Of a stretch of DNA of 64,000 nt, positions 6,903-14,645 are shown in pieces (within the stretch, counting starts at the first letter, position 1; each line of letters opens with the position of its first letter). The translations under genes and the position numbers were made by a program. The notes under the pieces were generated by a model, which ran no database searches, had not been told where the DNA came from, and saw only the letters and a program-made list of their open reading frames with translations. The stretch comes from Clostridia bacterium (lineage in GTDB: Bacteria; Bacillota; Clostridia; Oscillospirales; CAG-272), in assembly GCA_017466445.1 (NCBI GenBank), contig JAFTUC010000033.1:30214-94213 (forward strand), given 5' to 3'.

Positions 6903-7766
6903 ATGTATAATTTTCCGATAGGAATAATCACCGATTCATTCAGAACAAACGTCGCTGATGCTATAAAAAAGGCGGCAAAATGCGGCGCAAACGGCGTTCA
7001 GATGTACGCCACCAAAGGTGAACTTGCACCTGCAAATATGACTCCCGAAAAGATCGCGCAGGTAAAAACGTTGCTTTCGGATAACGGTCTTAAGGTATCC
7101 GCTATATGCGGAGATCTCGGACACGGATTCGGAAACGCCGATCTAAATCCCGAGCTTATAGAATCCTCCAAAAGAATTCTGATGCTCGCCAAGGAGCTTG
7201 GTACCAACATCGTAACGACTCACATAGGCGTCGTTCCGACAAGCAAGGATCACGAACGCTATAAGATCATGCAGGCCGCATGCTTCGAGCTTGCCGAGTT
7301 TGCCGATTCGATGGACGCACATTTCGCTGTTGAGACCGGTCCGGAAACACCTGAGGTTCTCAAGGGATTTCTTGATGCGCTAGGTTCAAAAGGTGTTGCC
7401 GTAAACTACGATCCGGCAAATCTTGTAATGGTAACAAACTCAGATCCCGTAAAAGGTGTTTATACGCTTAAAGACTATATCGTTCACACACACGCAAAGG
7501 ACGGCGTACATAATTTCTACGTCGATCCCGAGATCATATATAAGGTCGTTCCGCACATTATCGACGATCCGAATGCACCTGTCGGAAATTCCTACGAGGA
7601 GCTTCCGCTTGGCGAAGGAAGCGTAGATTTTGTAAAGCTTCTGAAGGCTTACGAGGATATCGGATACACCGGTTATCTTACGATCGAGCGTGAAGCAGGT
7701 CCCGATCCCGAAAAGGATATCATGACCGCAGAAAGATATCTTCGCAGCGTGATCGCAGGAAACTGA
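6903..7766 (+). CDS. sugar phosphate isomerase/epimerase (xylose-isomerase-like TIM barrel)
   Basis: A 287-residue soluble protein of the AP-endonuclease-2/xylose-isomerase-like superfamily. Metal and active-site blocks typical of the fold are visible: THIGVVP in strand 3, FAVETGPE (metal Glu) near residue 142, NYDPANLV (Asp) near 172, VHTHAKDG (His) near 198, PLGEGSVDF near 240, and LTIEREAG (Glu) at the end. The usual reaction is isomerisation or epimerisation of a ketose or inositol derivative with a divalent metal. The substrate is not evident. Stand-alone gene with its own promoter, AGGAAGG ribosome site and terminator. Confidence 0.82.
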   Translation: MYNFPIGIITDSFRTNVADAIKKAAKCGANGVQMYATKGELAPANMTPEKIAQVKTLLSDNGLKVSAICGDLGHGFGNADLNPELIESSKRILMLAKELGTNIVTTHIGVVPTSKDHERYKIMQAACFELAEFADSMDAHFAVETGPETPEVLKGFLDALGSKGVAVNYDPANLVMVTNSDPVKGVYTLKDYIVHTHAKDGVHNFYVDPEIIYKVVPHIIDDPNAPVGNSYEELPLGEGSVDFVKLLKAYEDIGYTGYLTIEREAGPDPEKDIMTAERYLRSVIAGN

Positions 7767-7788
7767 AATAAAATTAAATAAAAATCAT

Positions 7789-7823
7789 ATACCGTGCGTA
7801 ATTTAACGCACGGTATATTTATT
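7789..7823 (+). terminator. terminator after the isomerase gene
   Basis: ATACCGTGCGT (7789-7799) pairs perfectly with ACGCACGGTAT (7806-7816), followed by ATTTATTT. Confidence 0.85.
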
Positions 7824-7830
7824 TGTAACA

Positions 7831-7890
7831 AAAGGGGTAATCGGGGGACTTTGGATGATCGGGGGACTTTGGGCACTCCCAAACCCCTTT
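7831..7890. repeat. short direct repeat bounded by inverted ends
   Basis: TCGGGGGACTTTGG occurs at 7841-7854 and again at 7859-7872, and the block is bounded by AAAGGGGT (7831-7838) and its complement ACCCCTTT (7883-7890). No coding frame is apparent. It may be a small non-autonomous element remnant. Confidence 0.55.
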
Positions 7891-7913
7891 CGTCGGCTGT
7901 TTTCGCTTCCCTT

Positions 7914-8043
7914 AATTATACTAAATAATCATTTAGTATAATTCCACATAAATCCACAGGTACTCGCCGTACCTCTTCTGCCCTGTGGATTTCTTTTGTG
8001 GAAAACTCTTTCGGGGTCAAGTTTTCCACAAAAGTTTTCCACA
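7914..8043. repeat. three stacked perfect inverted repeats with DnaA-box-like arms
   Basis: (a) AATTATACTAAAT (7914-7926) with its complement at 7931-7943. (b) AAATCCACAGG (7950-7960) with CCTGTGGATTT (7982-7992). (c) CTTTTGTGGAAAACT (7993-8007) with AGTTTTCCACAAAAG (8020-8034). A further TTTTCCACA lies at 8035-8043, in a tandem copy of AAGTTTTCCACAA. Arms b and c contain sequences one or two bases from the DnaA box TTATCCACA. There is no gene here; 8044-8156 shows nothing further that I can name. Confidence 0.75.
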
Positions 8044-8156
8044 ACACATATTACGGATTTGTTGGCGATTTGATTTCACACAGACACAATATGTTGGGTG
8101 TGATTTTTTTGGTGAGATTTTATAAAATAAAAATAATCCACTTTTGCACAAAAAAT

Positions 8157-8190
8157 ATCACGAACCGCGTTTCGGTTCGTGATAAGCTTT
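8157..8190. terminator. terminator at the end of the ribokinase gene
   Basis: ATCACGAACCG (8157-8167) pairs with CGGTTCGTGAT (8173-8183). On the minus strand it is followed by ATTTTTT, fitting termination of rbsK; on the plus strand AAGCTTTTTT follows, so it may work both ways. Confidence 0.88.
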
Positions 8191-8191
8191 T

Positions 8192-9130
8192 TTAATCAAT
8201 ATCTATTTTATAAAATTCCTTCATCATGTCACAGATCTCTTTACGGCTTGCACCCGCGGTAGCCGCACCGTAACGAGTGACCGATATCGATCCCGCGCAG
8301 TTCGCAAATTTCAGAGCTGTCTCTATATCCATATTTTCGGCAAGAGCTACGGCAAGACCGCCGTTGAACGCATCGCCCGCTCCCGTAGTATCTACCGCGT
8401 GAAGCTTTTTCGTCGGGATATGATAGCTATTATTTCCGTTTGAATAGAACACTCCCCTTTTACCGAGCGTTATTATAACGTTCTTAACACCGAGCTTCAA
8501 TATCTCCTTTGCGGCAAGCTCCGCATCATTATCGTTTTCAATTTTTATTCCCGAATAAAATTCAGCCTCGGTTTCATTGGGAGTGAAATAATCGACCTCT
8601 CTTAAAATATCCTCGGGTATTGCCTGAAGCGGAGCGGGATTTACCACAACCGTCTTTGAATATTTTTTTGCAAGCCTGACGCCCTCTCTGATAGGCTCAA
8701 ATCCCGTTTCAAGCTGTGTAAGGAAAAGATCGGTGCTTTCAAATTCAATTTCCGCATTTCTGACGTCGTCAGCGGAAAGCTCTCCGTTGGAACCTGCTAT
8801 TACGACTATCTTGTTTTGTCCGTTTTCGGCACTTACCTCGATAAGTGCGCTTCCGGTAGGACGCGCGTCGCTTACGCTGATATACTTATCACTCATTTTC
8901 TCATTTTCAAAATGATCTGTAATCACCTTACCGAGAGCATCAGTGCCTCTTCTTGCGATCATAACGACATCTCCGCCCGCCCTTCTTGCGGCGGTTGCCT
9001 GATTATTTCCCTTTCCGCCCGGGCCTAATTTCAGATCGGTGCCCATTATGGTTTCTCCGTCACGCGCAAAACGCTCGGAATATGCGGTTATATCTACGTT
9101 CAGACTTCCAACAACTATAATTTTTGACAT
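8192..9130 (-). CDS. rbsK: ribokinase
   Basis: A 312-residue PfkB-family sugar kinase. It has the ribokinase N-terminal pattern VGSLNVDITAYSERFARDGET, GPGGKGNNQATAARRAGG near residue 38, NPAPLQAIP, PNETEAE, and the C-terminal catalytic signature DTTGAGDAFNGG (anion hole and general-base Asp). It phosphorylates ribose at O5 using ATP. The ATG at 9130 has AGAGGT upstream. No ribose transporter or repressor lies beside it, so the ribose source (uptake or nucleoside turnover) is unknown. Monocistronic. Confidence 0.9.
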   Translation of the reverse strand: MSKIIVVGSLNVDITAYSERFARDGETIMGTDLKLGPGGKGNNQATAARRAGGDVVMIARRGTDALGKVITDHFENEKMSDKYISVSDARPTGSALIEVSAENGQNKIVVIAGSNGELSADDVRNAEIEFESTDLFLTQLETGFEPIREGVRLAKKYSKTVVVNPAPLQAIPEDILREVDYFTPNETEAEFYSGIKIENDNDAELAAKEILKLGVKNVIITLGKRGVFYSNGNNSYHIPTKKLHAVDTTGAGDAFNGGLAVALAENMDIETALKFANCAGSISVTRYGAATAGASRKEICDMMKEFYKIDID

Positions 9131-9241
9131 ATGTGTACCTCTACAGATTGATTTTATTTAATTATATCAAAACTTCCCTATTTTAACAATGTGTACTTTT
9201 ACTAAAAATGACTTCCCTTTTATATGCATATTAACTATTTT

Positions 9242-9287
9242 AAAGCACAAAAGCGCGCCATGGCTTTCGGCGCGTTTTTGTGCTTTT
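9242..9287 (-). terminator. terminator of the feoB operon
   Basis: A 17-bp stem with one G-T pair (9243-9259 with 9269-9285) and a 9-nt loop. On the minus strand the 3' arm ends in TTTTGTGCTTTA; the A/T-rich flanks on both sides suggest bidirectional use. Confidence 0.85.
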
Positions 9288-9324
9288 AAAAAAGGTGTTT
9301 GTATGTGGTATGTTTATAAGTGAA

Positions 9325-9525
9325 TTATTTTTTTGTATCGCATCCGCCGCAGCAGCTGCAGTTACCTTGACACGACGGACTCTCCGTACCGTCTTTTTTA
9401 GTACCGCAGGAGCAGCTATCGGGACATCCGATACATTTCTTGCCGCTTTTTTTAGCTTTAATGATGTACGCTATAGCGGCTCCGAGTATAAGCGCAAGTA
9501 TAACGACAATGATTACATTTTCCAT
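9325..9525 (-). CDS. FeoB-associated Cys-rich membrane protein
   Basis: A 66-residue protein with one N-terminal membrane helix (residues about 3-23) and a Cys-rich cytoplasmic tail: CIGCPDSCSC and CQGNCSCCGGC give ten cysteines. This is the small FeoB-associated protein of Firmicutes, often third in feoA-feoB operons and thought to help handle Fe(II) at FeoB. It starts 5 nt after the feoB stop, so it is translated from the feoB message. Confidence 0.9.
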   Translation of the reverse strand: MENVIIVVILALILGAAIAYIIKAKKSGKKCIGCPDSCSCGTKKDGTESPSCQGNCSCCGGCDTKK

Positions 9526-9530
9526 AATTT

Positions 9531-11585
9531 TTAAGCCTTTGCTGTTTGTTTATTAACAGATTTGAGAGCATATTCAGCTTTAAGCTGCTTATTTTTTCTT
9601 ATGATGAGCACCGTAATAACCGTAATGATGATCGCCATCATCGCCCATCCGACGATAGGCATCCAGATAGCACCGAAATTACGGGTGGTAAAGAGCGTTC
9701 CGAAGAAGAAGGTAAGGAAGCCTACGGAATATCCGACAGCAAACTGAAGTCCTATTCCCGCCCAAAGCCATTTTCTGCTCTTTATCTCGGAATTCATAGC
9801 TCCGATAGCGGCAAAGCAAGGAGGCGTGAAGAGATTGAACATAAGGTACGCAAGAGCCGCTACCTTGGTGATAGCCATAATTCCTGCGACCTCTGCCCCT
9901 GCTCCTTCCATAAGAGCAAGCTCTTCAGTGTCTATGAGATTCTCAAGACCGACAAAGCATACGGCAAGAGTTCCAACGACGTTTTCCTTTGCAATAAATC
10001 CGGTGATAGCCGCTGCTGCAAGCTGCCATGCAACAACTCCAACGATAGGCGCAAATATGTATGCAAAGGGAGTGGAAACGGTAGCGAGGATAGAATCACT
10101 CGCACTATCAACAGGAGTAAAGCTCCATGAGAAGGACTGCATCAGCTGAACCGCGAAGTTACAAACGAGTATAATAGTACCCGCCTTAACTATGTACGCC
10201 CATCCGCGTTGACACATAGAAACAAACGCTCTCCAGAACGAAGGTACTTTGTATTCCGGAAGCTCAATAATAAAGAAGGATTTTCTGTTTTTGTGACCCG
10301 TAAGCTTATTAACGAGAAGTGCACAAATAAATATAAGAATTATACCTACGAAGTACATAAGCGTACCAACCCAAGCGGCATCTGCAAAGAATGCACCTGC
10401 AAAAAGTGCGATAACGGGAAGCTTTGCTCCGCACGGCATAAAGGGCGCAAGCATTGCGGTAGCTCTTCTTTCACGCTCGTTGCGGATAGTGCGGCATGCC
10501 ATAACACCGGGGATCGCGCATCCGGTTCCGATAACGAACGGAATGACCGATTTGCCCGAAAGTCCGACCTTTTTGAATATAGGATCAAGAACTACGGTAG
10601 CACGTGCCATATATCCGCAATCCTCGAGAAGTGCTATAAGGAAATACATGATCATTACCAGAGGAAGGAATCCGACAACCGCTCCAACACCGCCGATAAT
10701 ACCGTCTACCAAAATAGAGGTAAGCAGAGGGTTTGCATTTTCCATAAGTCCACCGACCCACGATCCGAACATATCGATCAGAGTAACGAGACCGGGTATG
10801 TTTACCTTACCTACGGTGAGACCCTCCGCGATCCAAGGACCGACCCATGCCTGAGAGATCTGAAACACAAGAAACATTACAACCGCAAATATCGGAATAC
10901 CGAGCCACTTATTTGTAAGGACAGCATCGATCTTATCCTGATAATTTTTGTCTTTAGTAAGGATCTTTCTATCTTCAACGCTCTTTACGATACTGTTTAC
11001 AAACTCAAACCTCTTCTTGTCTGCCTCGACAACCGTCTTTTTATCGGTAAGATCGATATCTCCCTGAACATAAGGAGCCTTCTGCGCCTTTCCTATAACC
11101 GAAAGCGCGGCTGAAACGACTTCCTTAAGCCCGTTTGCCGACGTGGAAACAGTCTCTATAACAGGACACCCGAGCTTTTCGGAAAGTGAGGAAATATTTA
11201 TTTTAGTTTCTTTTTTCTTATTGACGTCGGTCTTATTGAGTGCTACTACGACGGGGATCCCAAGCTCAAGAAGCTGCGTTGTAAAGAAGAGACTACGGCT
11301 AAGATTTGTCGCATCGACAATATTTATGATCGCATCCGGATTTTCGTTTTTTACGTAAGAGCTTGTAATGCTTTCCTCTGACGTAAACGGTGACATCGAG
11401 TAAGCACCCGGAAGGTCTACCGCGACGAGTACCTCTTCCCCGCTGTAAAAGCTTTTTTTGATCGAATGTTCCTTTTTCTCAACGGTAACTCCTGCCCAGT
11501 TTCCGACCTTCTCGCTTCGTCCGGTCAGAGCGTTGTACATAGTGGTCTTACCGCTGTTCGGATTGCCCGTAAGTGCAATTCTCAT
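9531..11585 (-). CDS. feoB: ferrous iron transporter B
   Basis: 684 residues. The N-terminal G domain shows G1 GNPNSGKTT at residues 7-15, G3 DLPGAYS, G4 NKTD; then a linker and a polytopic membrane part with two gate-like regions (GCAIPGVMACRT and AAITGFIAKENVVGTL) as in FeoB. It imports Fe(II) across the inner membrane, an uptake route favoured in anaerobic, iron-reducing habitats. AGGAGG precedes the ATG. It is separated from feoA by a terminator and has its own DtxR-like operator, unlike the common feoAB operon. Confidence 0.96.
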   Translation of the reverse strand: MRIALTGNPNSGKTTMYNALTGRSEKVGNWAGVTVEKKEHSIKKSFYSGEEVLVAVDLPGAYSMSPFTSEESITSSYVKNENPDAIINIVDATNLSRSLFFTTQLLELGIPVVVALNKTDVNKKKETKINISSLSEKLGCPVIETVSTSANGLKEVVSAALSVIGKAQKAPYVQGDIDLTDKKTVVEADKKRFEFVNSIVKSVEDRKILTKDKNYQDKIDAVLTNKWLGIPIFAVVMFLVFQISQAWVGPWIAEGLTVGKVNIPGLVTLIDMFGSWVGGLMENANPLLTSILVDGIIGGVGAVVGFLPLVMIMYFLIALLEDCGYMARATVVLDPIFKKVGLSGKSVIPFVIGTGCAIPGVMACRTIRNERERRATAMLAPFMPCGAKLPVIALFAGAFFADAAWVGTLMYFVGIILIFICALLVNKLTGHKNRKSFFIIELPEYKVPSFWRAFVSMCQRGWAYIVKAGTIILVCNFAVQLMQSFSWSFTPVDSASDSILATVSTPFAYIFAPIVGVVAWQLAAAAITGFIAKENVVGTLAVCFVGLENLIDTEELALMEGAGAEVAGIMAITKVAALAYLMFNLFTPPCFAAIGAMNSEIKSRKWLWAGIGLQFAVGYSVGFLTFFFGTLFTTRNFGAIWMPIVGWAMMAIIITVITVLIIRKNKQLKAEYALKSVNKQTAKA

Positions 11586-11618
11586 TTTTTCCTCCTGATT
11601 TTAAGAACCGATTTATAC

Positions 11619-11638
11619 CAGTTAGCAGTTGCTAACTG
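11619..11638 (-). promoter_or_regulatory. metal-repressor-type operator upstream of feoB
   Basis: Perfect inverted repeat CAGTTAGCA-GT-TGCTAACTG. The core GTTAGC-N4-GCTAAC is shared with the operator before feoA and resembles DtxR/IdeR-family boxes (TTAGGTTAG-type half sites). A TATAAA -10 candidate lies just downstream on the minus strand, so binding would block transcription. Confidence 0.7.
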
Positions 11639-11642
11639 ATTT

Positions 11643-11672
11643 TAAAAAAAATAATCGAATCGATTATTTTTT
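11643..11672 (-). terminator. terminator between feoA and feoB
   Basis: AAATAATCGA (11649-11658) pairs with TCGATTATTT (11660-11669); on the minus strand a run of T follows. It separates feoA from feoB. Confidence 0.65.
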
Positions 11673-11675
11673 ATT

Positions 11676-11888
11676 TCAAATAAATATAGCCTCCGCAAGC
11701 TCTTTATCGATATTGTAGCGTCCGTCCTTTATGGAGACGACACATCCACCCTTCAAGTGAGAGATGACCGTTATCGGTTCCCCACTATAGCATCCGAGCG
11801 AGAAAAGAAACGCATCAAGCTCCTCGTCATCTGTCTCTATACTCTTAATGATATATTCTTTTCCTTCCTCTGCCATGCGCAGATTCAT
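11676..11888 (-). CDS. feoA: ferrous iron transport protein A
   Basis: A 70-residue SH3-like FeoA domain. It contains the family pattern of a small beta-barrel: EYIIKSIETDDEELDAFLFSLGCYSGEPITVISHLKGGCVVSIKDGRYNIDKELAEAIFI, here with the usual L..LG....EPITV core. It is thought to assist FeoB. AAGGTGAT precedes the ATG. Its own promoter and DtxR-like box lie upstream, and a terminator separates it from feoB, so the two are parallel units under the same control. Confidence 0.9.
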   Translation of the reverse strand: MNLRMAEEGKEYIIKSIETDDEELDAFLFSLGCYSGEPITVISHLKGGCVVSIKDGRYNIDKELAEAIFI

Positions 11889-11917
11889 AAGATCACCTTC
11901 AATAACGCCGCTTTTTA

Positions 11918-11969
11918 GTTAGCCCTTGCTAACCGAAGACATTCTACAACAAAAAAATCCATTTGTCAA
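11918..11969 (-). promoter_or_regulatory. feoA promoter with metal-repressor-type operator
   Basis: On the minus strand TTGACA (11969-11964), 17-bp spacer and TAGAAT (11946-11941). The inverted repeat GTTAGC-N4-GCTAAC (11918-11933) covers the expected start site. Same core and spacing as the feoB operator. Confidence 0.8.
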
Positions 11970-12000
11970 TAGTTTTTTGAAATTTTTTTAGATTTTTTTC

Positions 12001-12052
12001 AAAAACTGCAACAGATCCGTTCCAACCGATCAAACGGTCAAAACGGATCTGT
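12001..12052 (-). terminator. terminator of the alpha-galactosidase unit
   Basis: ACAGATCCGTT (12011-12021) pairs with AACGGATCTGT (12042-12052); on the minus strand TGCAGTTTTT follows. The loop also holds an ACCGATC/GATCGGT-like inner repeat. Confidence 0.8.
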
Positions 12053-12071
12053 AAAAGATTCCCAAAGCCTC

Positions 12072-12278
12072 TCAGATAAAGAGCGGACATTCGGTTGATT
12101 TAAAATACTCGATTATCTCATCAAGCTGTTTTACTGTGCATTGAAGCTTTTCGGAAAGGCAGTCCTTGCAGTATCTCTCACTGCAGGTGGTTCCGAAATA
12201 TTTAAGCGTAAGCCCCACCTCTTCGCGACAAAGTCGGCAGGAGCAGACAGAGCAGATCTCATCGTACATATCAGTCAA
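12072..12278 (-). CDS. small Cys-rich (zinc-ribbon-like) protein
   Basis: 68 residues with clustered cysteines: CSVCSCRLC near the start, then CSERYCKDC in the middle and CTV and CPLFI later. The CxxC pairs suggest a small zinc-binding fold. I cannot name a family or function. The TTG at 12278 lies 4 nt after GGAG and overlaps the end of the alpha-galactosidase gene by 8 nt; the ATG at 12269 is the other possible start. The overlap implies translational coupling, and the terminator just downstream closes the unit. Its relation to galactoside use is unclear. Confidence 0.6.
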   Translation of the reverse strand: MTDMYDEICSVCSCRLCREEVGLTLKYFGTTCSERYCKDCLSEKLQCTVKQLDEIIEYFKSTECPLFI

Positions 12279-13401
12279 CGAACTCCGCTATGTAGACGGC
12301 ACACGCATGCGGATCAAGCTCGACCGAATGAGAATCCTTTACTTTAAAGGTCTCTCCCGTCTGTATGTTTCTGAAAAGAAGGGTTTTATTTGCGTACGAA
12401 GGAATACCGAAATCTGTCATGTACGAGGTCTGGATTACCTTTGAGTCGGCGAAGTTGAAGAAGCCGAAAGCGATCTTATTTCCCGAAAGCTGCTTTGCTA
12501 CCGTGAATTTATCCTTCACTATCTGTGCATAGCGCGACTGTCTTTCGCGATAAGGTGCATTACACTCCTCATCCTGATTTATAGCGATAAGATCCTTGTT
12601 GAAAAGTATCTTTTTGCTTTCAGGAGAGATCTTTCTGATATCGCATCCTATCATAAGGGGTGAAGAATAGAAGCACCAGAGTGCAAAATGAGTGAAATAC
12701 TCGTCAATTGAGCATCCTCCCTTTGCGGCATATCCCTTTCCGTCCATTCCGACGACAAGCATATCCATGTCGGCATAGCATCCGGGTGCAGTAAAGTCAT
12801 GCTCATTCATACGCCTTTGAGCTATAAAGCTTATCGAGCCGAAGGAATCGGTGATATCTCCTGACATTCTGTAGTTGTGCGCACCGATCGAGCGCATCCA
12901 TTCACCGGGGTTTGCCTCACCGCATATAGCGGCGGAATATTCGATATCTCTTCCCGTAGACTTAAGAGCCATAGACATAGTAAGATATGCGCTCTTTCTG
13001 TCTCCGCTACCCGGGAAATGGCAAAGATCGTACTTCAGATAATCTACTCCCCAATCGGCGAAATCCTGAGCGTCAACGTATTCGTATCCGAAGCTTCCCG
13101 GCTTATTGCAGCATGTCCTTACACCTGCGGCAGAATAGATACCGAATTTAAGTCCTTTGGAATGAACGTAGTCTGCAAGCGGCTTTATTCCGTTCGGAAA
13201 TCTTGATTTATCGGGTGCGAGATGACCGTCAACTCTTTCGTTTTCCTGCCAGTTATCGTCTATGACGAGAGTATCGTATCCCGCATCGAGATATCCTTCT
13301 TTTACCATAAAATCGGCAATCTCTCTAATAAGCTCATCGTTGATATCCCGCGCAAAGGTATTCCATGTATTCCAGCCCATAGCCGGTTTTCTTATTAACA
13401 T
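12271..13401 (-). CDS. alpha-galactosidase, family GH27
   Basis: About 376 residues, cytoplasmic (no signal peptide). Family GH27 landmarks: PAMGWNTWNTF at the start, LVIDDNWQ, the nucleophile block DYLKYDLC near residue 127, and the acid/base block RMSGDITDS near residue 180; WCFYSSPLMIGCDIR follows as in clan D enzymes. It hydrolyses terminal alpha-galactosides (melibiose or raffinose type) or a related substrate such as alpha-N-acetylgalactosaminides. The ATG at 13401 is used because GGAGATTTGATT precedes it; the in-frame TTG at 13407 is inside that region. It overlaps the small Cys-rich gene downstream. Confidence 0.9.
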   Translation of the reverse strand: MLIRKPAMGWNTWNTFARDINDELIREIADFMVKEGYLDAGYDTLVIDDNWQENERVDGHLAPDKSRFPNGIKPLADYVHSKGLKFGIYSAAGVRTCCNKPGSFGYEYVDAQDFADWGVDYLKYDLCHFPGSGDRKSAYLTMSMALKSTGRDIEYSAAICGEANPGEWMRSIGAHNYRMSGDITDSFGSISFIAQRRMNEHDFTAPGCYADMDMLVVGMDGKGYAAKGGCSIDEYFTHFALWCFYSSPLMIGCDIRKISPESKKILFNKDLIAINQDEECNAPYRERQSRYAQIVKDKFTVAKQLSGNKIAFGFFNFADSKVIQTSYMTDFGIPSYANKTLLFRNIQTGETFKVKDSHSVELDPHACAVYIAEFVD

Positions 13402-13479
13402 AATCAAATCTCCTTTAAACAGATACTTACTTGTTATCCTATTATAGAGTAACTGTGCTTAAAAGTCAAGAGAAGCAAG

Positions 13480-14553
13480 TCAAGAAAACTTATTTTTTTC
13501 ATTTCTTATACGCCTTCTGACTCTGTTAAGGTGTCTTTCAAAATTCCCGCTCGATATAAATTCGGCAAGCACGTATTGCTCGAAAACGGGAACGGTGCAC
13601 GAATACGCCCCGAGCTTTTCGCGATAGACGTCAAGAAGAGCCCATGGGAGTATCATATATCCCATTCTCATTGATGGGGACAAACTTTTTGAAAAGGTAT
13701 TTATATATATAACGTACCCTTTTGCATCAATGGAATATAGCGGATCGACGGGATGTCCCGGCATAAAAAATTCACTGTCGAAATCATCCTCTATAATATA
13801 ACGGTCCCCTTCCCCGGCCCACGATATATATTCGTGCCGCTTTTTCAGACTCGCAGTGACACCCGACGGATAGCTATGAAAGGGCGTTACGTGTAAAACG
13901 TTTGCCGCAGAAGAGCGTAGTGCCGAGCTTTCTATTCCGTTTTTTCCCATTTTCAGCCTTTCGAGAGCAACTCCCATACCGCTGTACACGGTCTCGATCT
14001 GCGAATAAGACGGATCCTCTATCGCGTATATTTTATCACGTCCGAGGATGCGGACCGCCGTGTCATACAGCTGCTCGGAGCCCGATCCGATTATTATCCT
14101 TTCGGGCTCGGCAAACATTCCGCGGTATCTGTACAGATAGTCTGAAATGGCATTACGAAGCACGGCGCAGCCCATACTCGGAGATTTTACAAAAAGAGAA
14201 TCACCCTTTTCGGACATTACCTTACGGACCGTCCTGAACCACACAGAGGATTCAAAATCATCCGACAGCTGACTTTCCTCCTCCGACAGATGCGGAAGGA
14301 TAGGTTTGCTTATCCTCTCCTTTGGATATATTCCGCCTATATCCGTGACGTAATATCCGCTTCGCTCAAGCGAATATATATATCCCTCGTCGATAAGTCT
14401 GTCGTAAGCGTTTTCAACTGTCACAGTACTGTATCCGGTCATATCGGCCATAGTTCGCTTTGATGGCAGCTTCACTCCGCTCTGGTATTCTCTCGTAAGT
14501 ATTTTTTCCTTTACGCTCTTATAAAGAGAGTAGTATTTCTTTTCCGACTTCAT
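13480..14553 (-). CDS. MocR/PdxR-type regulator, C-terminally truncated
   Basis: 357 residues. A GntR winged-helix domain (residues 1-75, SGVKLPSKRTMADMTGYSTVTVENAYDRLIDEGYI) is fused to a class I aminotransferase-like domain with the PLP-lysine block NTFSKSLSPSMRMGY (about K289). Family members usually run to about 460-480 residues; here the protein ends soon after the stretch ISSGNFERHLNRVRRRIRNE, so the small C-terminal domain is missing. The next gene begins 79 bp downstream, so the lost part is not present in another frame. It is divergent from a pyridoxamine kinase gene, 92 bp apart: the classic setting of a vitamin-B6-responsive activator. Truncation may have changed PLP sensing. Confidence 0.82.
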   Translation of the reverse strand: MKSEKKYYSLYKSVKEKILTREYQSGVKLPSKRTMADMTGYSTVTVENAYDRLIDEGYIYSLERSGYYVTDIGGIYPKERISKPILPHLSEEESQLSDDFESSVWFRTVRKVMSEKGDSLFVKSPSMGCAVLRNAISDYLYRYRGMFAEPERIIIGSGSEQLYDTAVRILGRDKIYAIEDPSYSQIETVYSGMGVALERLKMGKNGIESSALRSSAANVLHVTPFHSYPSGVTASLKKRHEYISWAGEGDRYIIEDDFDSEFFMPGHPVDPLYSIDAKGYVIYINTFSKSLSPSMRMGYMILPWALLDVYREKLGAYSCTVPVFEQYVLAEFISSGNFERHLNRVRRRIRNEKNKFS

Positions 14554-14584
14554 CTGGTTATATTTTTTTCTCCCGTTTTGGTGA

Positions 14585-14612
14585 TTTACATATTATCAAA
14601 AATGATTATAAT
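14585..14612 (+). promoter_or_regulatory. promoter of the pyridoxamine kinase gene
   Basis: TTTACA (14585-14590), 16-bp spacer, TATAAT (14607-14612), in the 92-bp gap shared with the MocR-type gene, where that regulator would be expected to bind. Confidence 0.65.
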
Positions 14613-14645
14613 ACATTTATAACGATTTGTAAAGAGGTAAACATT

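Noticed and set aside
9546-11114. Long plus-strand open frames (194 and 301 residues) opposite feoB
   Set aside because: They lie wholly antisense to feoB, are rich in basic and Ser codons with no family pattern, and have no ribosome site; shadows of the real gene.
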